DNA of 10,253 nt from Thermodesulfobacteriaceae bacterium (GTDB taxonomy: Bacteria > Desulfobacterota > Dissulfuribacteria > Dissulfuribacterales > UBA3076). Each line of letters starts with the position of its first letter. Position 1 is the stretch's first letter. The stretch is taken from the NCBI GenBank assembly GCA_012961845.1, contig DTYO01000185.1:1-10253 (forward strand). The letters run 5' to 3'. The position numbers and the translations under genes were made by a program. Below, one piece after another: positions 1 through 5,105 of this stretch. The notes beneath the pieces are model-generated. The model ran no database searches. It was not told where the DNA came from and was given only the letters and a program-made list of their open reading frames with translations.

Positions 1-270
1 CGGCACCCCGGCACCGGTTCCCACATCCAAGACCGTGCAGACTTGCCCGGGAATAACCGGCAACAGCGTAAGGGTGTCGCCGATGTGTTTCACGGCCATC
101 TCTTCCACGGTCCTGAGGCCTGTCAGGTTGATTTTCAGGTTCCAGGCCCGGAGTTCCCTCAGATATAACTTCAACTGCTCCACAAGGCCCGGTGAAGGCG
201 TCACTCCGCTTTCAGCCAGGAGTTCCCGGAGTAGTATGTCAATGTTCGGTTTCGTGGGACAGGTTGGCAA
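1..270 (-). CDS. rsmG: RsmG (GidB), 16S rRNA guanine-N7 methyltransferase, 5' part only
   Basis: RsmG is the S-adenosylmethionine-dependent methyltransferase that modifies G527 in the 530 loop of 16S rRNA. Translating the minus strand in the frame ending at base 1 gives an RsmG-like N-terminal region: a helix ending in LRAWNLKINLTGLRT, an EEMAVKHIGDTL stretch, then the SAM-binding motif I VLDVGTGAGVP at the edge. About 90 codons are present and the catalytic C-terminal part lies outside the window. The start is uncertain: no ATG precedes the conserved region. The best choice is TTG at 270-268, which overlaps the end of dnaB by about 30 bases in another frame and has no clear Shine-Dalgarno sequence. 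An ATT at 243-241 overlapping the dnaB stop is an alternative. The overlap suggests translational coupling to dnaB. Product call is firm; start is not. Confidence 0.85.
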   Translation of the reverse strand, partial: MPTCPTKPNIDILLRELLAESGVTPSPGLVEQLKLYLRELRAWNLKINLTGLRTVEEMAVKHIGDTLTLLPVIPGQVCTVLDVGTGAGVP

Positions 271-1612
271 AGGACGAATACTGAGACAGGAAGGCCAGGT
301 GCACCACACCCGTAGGACCGTTTCTCTGCTTACCTACTATGATTTCCGCCTTCCCCCTGTTGGGATTGTCTTCGGAACGATTGTAGACCTCGTCACGGTA
401 GATAAAGGCGATCACATCAGAATCCTGTTCTATGGCGCCTGATTCCCTGAGATCGGACATCTGCGGCCTTTTCTTAGGACGGTCCTCCACTTTCCTGTTG
501 AGCTGGGAAAGGGCTATGACGGGAAGATCGAGTTCCTTGGCCATGGCCTTGAGAGAGCGGGATATCTCTGAAATCTCCTGTTCCCTTCTTTCCACCCGCC
601 CGCGCCCTCTCATGAGCTGAAGATAATCTATGACCACCATTCCAAGATCATGCTCGGTCTTGAGACGCCTGGCCTTCGCCCTCATCTCGAGCACGGATAT
701 TGCAGGGGTGTCGTCGATGAAAATCGGTGCCTCAGAGAGATGCCCCGCTGCATTGATCAACTTGGACCAGTCCTGACCGCTGAGGAAACCCGTCCGGACT
801 TTCTGAGCGTCTATCCTGGCCTCTGAACAGAGCATCCTCAGAGCCAGTTGTTCTTTGGACATCTCCAGGGAAAAAAATGCCACAGGAATGCCTTCAGCAA
901 TTGCAGCATGCTGGGCGATGTTGAGCGCGAAGGATGTTTTCCCCATGCTGGGCCTGCCTGCTATGATAATCAGATCAGAAGGCTGAAAACCGGCGGTCAT
1001 GGCATCCAGATCTGTAAAACCGGTGGGTACCCCTGTTATCATTTCCTGGCGTTCGTAAAGCTGCTCGACTTTTTTAATGCTGTCTTTGAGCACGTTCCTG
1101 AGGGGATGGAAGGCCTGATGAATCTTGGACTGAGTGATCTCGAATACGGCAGCCTCTGCGGCCTCCAGTATATCGTCCACAGTGCCTGCCTCTTCGTAAC
1201 ACAGAGTGGCTATTTTCGAGGTCTTCTGAAGAAGCCTCCGGAGTATGGCCTTGTCCCTGACTATTTTTCCGTAATAGGCGATGTTGGCTGCCACCGGCAT
1301 GGTCTCGGTCAGTTCAGCAAGATACGGCACACCGCCTGCAGCCTCCAGCCTGCCGGATGCCTTGAGGGCATTATGGACTGTCACAAGATCCTGGGGTTCA
1401 TTCCGTTCGAAAAGCTCCAGGATCGTGGAATAGATAATTCCGTGAGCCTCCTTGTAAAAATCGTCAGGGCGCAGAATCTCCATCACCTTGAGCAGGGCCC
1501 CGTCTTCAATGAGAATCCCGCCCAGGACGCTCTGTTCCGCCTCGATATTCTGGGGAGGAATGCGGAGATCCCCGGACCGGGATTTTTTTTGCAGAGAGGT
1601 TGTTACCACCAC
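239..1612 (-). CDS. dnaB: Replicative DNA helicase DnaB
   Basis: DnaB is the hexameric 5'-3' helicase that unwinds the chromosomal replication fork and recruits primase. The 457-residue product has normal family length. Residues about 17-120 are the N-terminal helical domain (PPQNIEAEQSVLGGIL is typical), followed by a linker and, from about residue 190, the RecA-like motor. Visible motifs are Walker A GRPSMGKT (219-226), the SLEM stretch with the catalytic Glu (248-251), Walker B MVVIDY (325-330), the DNA-binding ALSQLNR motif (367-373) and the KQRNGPTG region near the C-terminus (428-435) that carries the arginine finger. The start is GTG at 1612, followed directly by a second GTG; an AGAGG-like site lies about 9 bases upstream. 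It starts 28 bases after rplI, consistent with one transcript. No intein or frameshift is present. Confidence 0.97.
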   Translation of the reverse strand: MVVTTSLQKKSRSGDLRIPPQNIEAEQSVLGGILIEDGALLKVMEILRPDDFYKEAHGIIYSTILELFERNEPQDLVTVHNALKASGRLEAAGGVPYLAELTETMPVAANIAYYGKIVRDKAILRRLLQKTSKIATLCYEEAGTVDDILEAAEAAVFEITQSKIHQAFHPLRNVLKDSIKKVEQLYERQEMITGVPTGFTDLDAMTAGFQPSDLIIIAGRPSMGKTSFALNIAQHAAIAEGIPVAFFSLEMSKEQLALRMLCSEARIDAQKVRTGFLSGQDWSKLINAAGHLSEAPIFIDDTPAISVLEMRAKARRLKTEHDLGMVVIDYLQLMRGRGRVERREQEISEISRSLKAMAKELDLPVIALSQLNRKVEDRPKKRPQMSDLRESGAIEQDSDVIAFIYRDEVYNRSEDNPNRGKAEIIVGKQRNGPTGVVHLAFLSQYSSFANLSHETEH

Positions 1613-1640
1613 AGTACCCGCCTCTTACGGCCGCGGTGGA

Positions 1641-2090
1641 TCATGCTTCCTCGGGAACCACCTTCACTGTCAGAGAAGCAGTCACGTCAGGACTGAGCCT
1701 GACCGGAACTTCGTACTCTCCAAGTGACTTGATAGGTTCGTCCAGCCGTATCTTCCTGCGGTCCACAGTGTAACCATGCTGCCCGATTGCATCCCCAATG
1801 TCCATGCTGGTGACAGATCCGTACAGTCGATCTTCTTCCCCCACCTTTACCGGGATTGTTATATCCAGCCCCACTAGCTGACCAGCCAGCGCCTCGAACT
1901 CTTCTTTCTCCTTTGCCGCCCTGGCAAGGATAAGGGCACGCTGCCTTTCAAGCTGTTCAAGATTCTTCTTGCTGGAAACTATGGCCTTTCCCTTGGGAAC
2001 CAGGAAATTTCTGGCATAACCGTTTGCCACTTTGACAATATCCCCAGCCTTGCCAAGAGAAGGAATCGTCTCTTTAAGGATTACTTCCAT
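1641..2090 (-). CDS. rplI: 50S ribosomal protein bL9
   Basis: bL9 binds 23S rRNA domain V near the L1 stalk and extends from the 50S surface. The 149-residue product matches the usual length. The N-terminal rRNA-binding domain opens MEVILKETIPSLGKAGDIV and carries the family signature VKVANGYARNFLVPKGKA (19-36). A charged connecting helix follows (about 40-72, rich in K, E, R), then the C-terminal domain with GSVTSMDIGDAI. The open frame continues upstream to 2171, but the ATG at 2090 is chosen because it begins the conserved domain and has a strong GGGAGG site at 2100-2105, nine bases away. Its own promoter candidate lies about 85 bases upstream. dnaB follows after 28 bases. Confidence 0.97.
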   Translation of the reverse strand: MEVILKETIPSLGKAGDIVKVANGYARNFLVPKGKAIVSSKKNLEQLERQRALILARAAKEKEEFEALAGQLVGLDITIPVKVGEEDRLYGSVTSMDIGDAIGQHGYTVDRRKIRLDEPIKSLGEYEVPVRLSPDVTASLTVKVVPEEA

Positions 2091-2179
2091 CGGTATATTC
2101 CTCCCAATAATAACTTGAAGGCGCCTGAAAAAATGTCTTCCCCAAACAGCCTTTATTAACTGCACACACAATCATAAAT

Positions 2180-2208
2180 ATTATATATAATTGCGGTCAC
2201 CCATCCAA
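2180..2208 (-). promoter_or_regulatory. Sigma-70-type promoter candidate for rplI-dnaB-rsmG
   Basis: On the minus strand a -35 box TTGGAT (2208-2203) is followed after exactly 17 bases by a perfect -10 box TATAAT (2185-2180), inside a locally AT-rich tract. The predicted transcription start is near 2173, giving an 83-base leader to rplI. The -35 box matches consensus at only 3 of 6 positions. It suggests that rplI, dnaB and rsmG can be transcribed independently of rpsF-rpsR. Confidence 0.6.
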
Positions 2209-2219
2209 CAGAAATTCGG

Positions 2220-2232
2220 CCGGATAATCCGG
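2220..2232. repeat. 13-base perfect dyad CCGGATAATCCGG upstream of the rplI promoter
   Basis: CCGGAT-A-ATCCGG is a perfect inverted repeat around one central base. It lies 48 bases beyond the stop codon of the DUF2232 gene and 11 bases upstream of the -35 box of the rplI promoter candidate. It could be an operator-like protein-binding site. As RNA it would be a poor terminator because the loop would be too small and no U-run follows. Function is not established. Confidence 0.4.
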
Positions 2233-2279
2233 TGCTGCTTCGGCTACATGCCGCATACTCTCTCCAAACCTGTCGTATC

Positions 2280-3248
2280 CTATTTTTCAACAGGCCTCCG
2301 GACCCTGGCCCTGAAATTGAACCAGCAGTCAAACAAGCCTAACAGAAAAATGATGACAAGGCCATACCACTGCGTCATCAGCAGAAAATAAGTGATCCAC
2401 CGGAAAAAAGCGGGCACCCTGAACTCCCGGAAACAGAAAATGACAATCCCCAGCCCCTGCAGAAAGAAAATTCCGCTGAGGGCGAGCAGTACGTTTTCTC
2501 CCGCCAGCCTCGGCATGCCTTCCAGGAGAAAGGCGCAGCCGCCGGACAGTATGACCGCCCACACCAGCTCGAACGGCATTTTCCAGAACATGAAGGCAGG
2601 GGCAAAGGCGTATATGTTGAACCACCTGCTCAGGCCTCTTCTGACGGTAAGCAGGTTGGTCAGGCTGACGAACAGACTGAACAGTGCCAGCATACCCGGA
2701 AGGAAACGGATCACCGCCTCCTTGAAACCTCTGAACCACAGATCTATATCGGCATGCACCCTGTCAGGTGATGACTGCATATAGAGTTGAAAGCTCCGGT
2801 CCAGGTCGTCCGATACCGCATCCACCAGCCTGTGGTATCCGGCCTGAACATCCTGACCGCCCATCATCATGGCCAGAAACAGCATCAGCACCAGAGCAGC
2901 ATAGCCTGCCAGCAACACCTTTGGTCCTGACCATTCATGCTTCCTGCCGGCAATTAGAATTAATGCCAGCCCTGAGATCTGGATCAGTATAACCACCATC
3001 TCGGGATTCCCTGCCGCAAGGCACCATAAAACGCCTAGCAGAGTAATTCCTCCGATGAATACCAGGGCATGGACAAGGACGAGACCGTCGGCAGCGAGGA
3101 CAAGCAGACCCGGGACGAACAGCTGGAAAAAGACCGCGAAACCAGGCAGTGCCAAGGGCAGGACCATGATCGGAAACCCCAGGACACACCGCCCCGTCAT
3201 AGAATGAATAAACGGCGATTGCTGTTTAGATTCCGGACTGGTATCCAA
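2280..3248 (-). CDS. DUF2232 (YybS-like) integral membrane protein
   Basis: A 322-residue, very hydrophobic protein with about eight predicted membrane segments: one or two within 22-52, then 58-78, 84-101, 110-130, 178-200, 228-243, 251-273 and 282-308. A polar loop (about 131-177) separates the halves. The C-terminal pattern FFRWITYFLLMTQWYGLVIIFLLGLFDCWFNFR-type (281-313) resembles the DUF2232 family, which is often encoded between rpsR and rplI. The molecular function is unknown. An in-frame TGA lies just upstream of the TTG at 3248, so the start is TTG 3248 or the ATG at 3200, which would give 306 residues. Neither has a strong Shine-Dalgarno sequence; the TTG is kept because it includes a short polar N-terminal stretch before the first membrane segment. 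The family call is from pattern recognition of the C-terminus and from gene position. Confidence 0.8.
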   Translation of the reverse strand: MDTSPESKQQSPFIHSMTGRCVLGFPIMVLPLALPGFAVFFQLFVPGLLVLAADGLVLVHALVFIGGITLLGVLWCLAAGNPEMVVILIQISGLALILIAGRKHEWSGPKVLLAGYAALVLMLFLAMMMGGQDVQAGYHRLVDAVSDDLDRSFQLYMQSSPDRVHADIDLWFRGFKEAVIRFLPGMLALFSLFVSLTNLLTVRRGLSRWFNIYAFAPAFMFWKMPFELVWAVILSGGCAFLLEGMPRLAGENVLLALSGIFFLQGLGIVIFCFREFRVPAFFRWITYFLLMTQWYGLVIIFLLGLFDCWFNFRARVRRPVEK

Positions 3249-3424
3249 TCTTGTTCACTTGGTATCTGGCCAGGAAACGGATTCCGGCATTACCAGCCGC
3301 TCTGCAGCGATTTTCTCGCTCCGGCATACCCACTTTCCCGGGGAGACAGTCCTGATTCAGGTCAGGTTCAGATCACCGAATGGCTGCATGCCATGAATGT
3401 AAAAAACCCTGAACTCCTCAAGAC

Positions 3425-3446
3425 CGGCTCATAATAATGTGAGCCG
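3425..3446 (-). other. Hairpin downstream of rpsR, possible attenuator or RNA 3' end
   Basis: CGGCTCA (3425-3431) and TGAGCCG (3440-3446) form a 7-bp stem with an 8-base AT-rich loop, 47 bases after the rpsR stop. Reading on the minus strand, a run of six T occurs 17 bases after the stem. This is too far for a classical intrinsic terminator, so the hairpin is better viewed as a possible pause or processing site separating rpsF-rpsR from the DUF2232 gene. The rest of the 245-base gap (3249-3493) holds two short dyads (3306-3320, 3351-3361) and no convincing promoter or gene. Confidence 0.3.
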
Positions 3447-3493
3447 TAGGCTGATGAGGCCTGGATGGCCGCAATCGGATGCAGGCCGCCCGC

Positions 3494-3757
3494 CTATTCC
3501 TGGGCGTGTCCGGAAGTAAACGGCAGCAGTGCCATGATCCTGGCCTTCTTGATGACGGAAGTGAGTTTCCTCTGGTGTTTGGCGCAGGTCCCGGTAATCC
3601 GGCGGGGCAGTATCTTTCCCCTCTCGGTAGTGAAATGCCTGAGTGTCCTGGCGTCCTTGTAATCCATTGCCATTGTCTTATCAGCACAGAAACGGCATAC
3701 CTTCCTGTGCACATATATACGCCGCCGTCTGTGTCGGGCGATTCTCGGCTGTTGCAT
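3494..3757 (-). CDS. rpsR: 30S ribosomal protein bS18, zinc-binding type
   Basis: bS18 pairs with bS6 and binds the central domain of 16S rRNA on the 30S platform. The 87-residue product has a basic N-terminus (RHRRRRIYVHRK) and the family core MDYKDARTLRHF, RGKILPRRITGTC and KKARIMALLPF. It carries C21-x2-C24 and C58-x2-H61, the four-ligand arrangement of the zinc-binding (C+) form of this protein, which E. coli bS18 lacks. The open frame extends upstream to 3844, but ATG 3757 begins the conserved protein and has an AAGGAGAG site about 8 bases upstream, inside the end of rpsF. The gap to the rpsF stop is four bases, so the two are probably translationally coupled. Confidence 0.96.
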   Translation of the reverse strand: MQQPRIARHRRRRIYVHRKVCRFCADKTMAMDYKDARTLRHFTTERGKILPRRITGTCAKHQRKLTSVIKKARIMALLPFTSGHAQE

Positions 3758-3761
3758 AATT

Positions 3762-4154
3762 CTACTCTCCTTCTCCAGATTCCGCAGGTGCAGCCGCTTC
3801 CCCGGCAGTTTCTTCAGGCGATGAGGCCTCCCGGGACTCGGCAATCAGTGCGGGATCAAAAGCATCACTTAGTTTGGTGGTCAGAAACTTCATGACATTC
3901 TCATCAAGGCGCAGATTCCGGGTTATTTCCTCAAGTGCGTCGGACGGCGCCCCATATTCCATTGTCACATAATAGCCATGCGACTGCTTCTGAACCTTAT
4001 ATGCAAGTTTTTTCAGGGGCCAGGGATCGATCTTGACAACCTGACCGCCGCTCTCCACCACTATATTCTGGAGCTTTTCCGAGATGGCCTGCCGTTCCTC
4101 GTCATTGAGGTCGGGATGAAGCAGATAAAATGTGTCGTAATAACGCAGTTCCAT
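3762..4154 (-). CDS. rpsF: 30S ribosomal protein bS6
   Basis: bS6 forms a heterodimer with bS18 during assembly of the 30S platform. The 130-residue product has the family opening MELRYYDTFYLLHPDL and the signature region DPWPLKKLAYKVQKQSHGYYV (43-63). The globular fold ends near residue 100, followed by an Ala/Glu/Ser-rich acidic tail ending SGEGE. A low-complexity acidic tail is common in this family. The frame is open to 4217, but the ATG at 4154 starts the conserved fold and has AAGGAG about 11 bases upstream. It is the first gene of the minus-strand operon, preceded by a leader of about 90 bases with hairpin potential and a promoter candidate at 4250-4278. Confidence 0.96.
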   Translation of the reverse strand: MELRYYDTFYLLHPDLNDEERQAISEKLQNIVVESGGQVVKIDPWPLKKLAYKVQKQSHGYYVTMEYGAPSDALEEITRNLRLDENVMKFLTTKLSDAFDPALIAESREASSPEETAGEAAAPAESGEGE

Positions 4155-4243
4155 TGATTTATGTTCTCCTTCTGGTCTGAATGTTGTCCGGCCGCGGATG
4201 CAGTCAAAGGAGTGCACTGCTCCACGGCAAGGAGTCTGAGAAA
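4155..4243 (-). promoter_or_regulatory. Structured rpsF leader with mutually exclusive hairpins; candidate S6:S18 autoregulatory site
   Basis: In transcript order the leader contains CTCC (4234-4231), TTGCCGT, GGAG (4223-4220), CAGTGCA, CTCC (4212-4209). The central GGAG can pair with either flanking CTCC, giving two 4-bp hairpins that cannot form together. The first loop contains GCCG. A third pairing, GCAGT (4220-4216) with ACTGC (4204-4200), also competes. A GC-rich stretch with CCGCGGCCGG follows (about 4196-4187). rpsF-rpsR leaders in several phyla are known to bind the S6:S18 complex through a hairpin presenting a CCG element. The CCG here fits loosely, and I cannot confirm the consensus by eye. 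Confidence 0.35.
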
Positions 4244-4249
4244 CGTCTT

Positions 4250-4278
4250 TTAATAATCAAGTAGATGAAACCAGTCAA
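4250..4278 (-). promoter_or_regulatory. Sigma-70-type promoter candidate for rpsF-rpsR
   Basis: On the minus strand TTGACT (4278-4273), five of six matches to the -35 consensus, is followed after 17 bases by TATTAA (4255-4250), four of six to the -10 consensus. Transcription would start near 4243, leaving a leader of about 90 bases before the rpsF ATG. Its position upstream of the first gene of the ribosomal operon supports it. Confidence 0.6.
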
Positions 4279-4345
4279 GAAAAAATCATCGAACCTGCTT
4301 GATTGCAGCCAGACCATGACCTATTGTTCACTATGAGAATGTAGA

Positions 4346-4421
4346 GTACTGCATCTGCGTCGGTGTCAGGGGCCTGAAGTACAGAAGTACGTCTGACCCC
4401 CTCCGCCCTGTATTGCAGTAC
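4346..4421. repeat. Nested inverted-repeat element, REP-like or cruciform-forming
   Basis: GTACTGCA (4346-4353) and TGCAGTAC (4414-4421) are perfect 8-base inverted repeats. Inside them GTCAG (4365-4369) pairs with CTGAC (4393-4397), extendable by GG/CC across one mismatch. At the centre GTAC (4379-4382) and GTAC (4387-4390) enclose the tetraloop AGAA, with GAAGTAC directly repeated at 4376-4390. The unit is not coding and sits between the outward-facing rpsF promoter and hsp20. The GTCAGGGG / GTCTGACCCC arms resemble repetitive extragenic palindromes linked to IS200-like REP-associated transposases; this comparison is from memory. The remainder of the 4155-4549 gap on the hsp20 side shows no clear promoter; TTGCAG (4413-4418) with TACATT (4434-4439) is only a weak candidate. 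Confidence 0.55.
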
Positions 4422-4549
4422 CCTGTAATCCCGTACATTTTGGCAGACAGCCCTGTGAGCAGTTATCTGTTTACAACAGCAGGACAGGACGGCACAGGCC
4501 TCTATGGCATTTTTAGCCCTGTTTCTGACTTCTTTGGAGGAAACTATAT

Positions 4550-4987
4550 ATGCCGGTCATTAAAATCAAGGTCGAACGAAACCTGGAGCAGCTGCATGGC
4601 AGGATGAGGCGCCTTATGGATGCGTTTTCTCAGCTTTCCAGGCCGATGGTTCTCTCCAACAGCGGGTGGATGCCTGCGGTGGATGTATTTCAGGGGGATG
4701 ACACGGTATTTATTGTTGTCGAAGCAGCCGGCATAGACAAGGACAACATTCACCTGACCTGGGACGGACATTTCCTCCGGCTGGCCGGGCACAGAAAATG
4801 CCCTGTCAGTCTGGACGGCAGGCACTTTCACCAGATGGAAATCGAATACGGTCCGTTTGAGCGCATCATCCGCATCCCTGCGCACATAGACCCTGAACGG
4901 ATAGAAGCACTCTATGAAAACGGACTGCTCACCATCAGGATACCCTGTAGAAAATCAAGCGATAAAATCAGGATCAACGTATCCTGA
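4550..4987 (+). CDS. Small heat-shock protein, Hsp20/alpha-crystallin family
   Basis: Small heat-shock proteins are ATP-independent holdases that bind unfolding proteins as large cytoplasmic oligomers. The 145-residue product has a short N-terminal region (1-39, with an amphipathic RMRRLMDAFSQL helix) and an alpha-crystallin domain from about 40 to 132: PAVDVFQGDD, VFIVVEAAGIDKDNIHL, then YGPFERIIRIP and the consensus ENGLLTIRIP with the GLL motif at 125-127. A short C-terminal tail contains I-R-I (140-142), the I-x-I type motif that docks on neighbouring subunits. The ATG has an excellent GGAGG (4536-4540) nine bases upstream. lon follows on the same strand after 118 bases, a reasonable holdase and protease pairing. 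No CIRCE operator and no clear sigma-32 promoter were seen upstream. Confidence 0.93.
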   Translation: MPVIKIKVERNLEQLHGRMRRLMDAFSQLSRPMVLSNSGWMPAVDVFQGDDTVFIVVEAAGIDKDNIHLTWDGHFLRLAGHRKCPVSLDGRHFHQMEIEYGPFERIIRIPAHIDPERIEALYENGLLTIRIPCRKSSDKIRINVS

Positions 4988-5105
4988 CCTCTAAAATCTC
5001 ACTATTGAACACATTGCAGGTGTGTGCTGCGAATTGGGATTTGCGCTGGAACTCAGTCAGGAAAAGACCATTTACATGCTAGCACCCGCCGATTGAGGTA
5101 AACAT

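Noticed and set aside
848..1696. 282-residue plus-strand open frame opposite dnaB
   Set aside because: It lies fully antisense to a well-supported dnaB, has no recognisable domain, and has the scattered Cys/Gly/Pro composition of a shadow frame.
3069..3434. 121-residue plus-strand frame spanning the DUF2232 start and the following gap
   Set aside because: It is mostly antisense to the membrane protein, its composition is non-protein-like, and it has no ribosome binding site or family resemblance.
5075..5105. CTAGCACCC before lon, reminiscent of half a CIRCE heat-shock operator
   Set aside because: There is no matching GAGTGCTAA half-site nine bases away.
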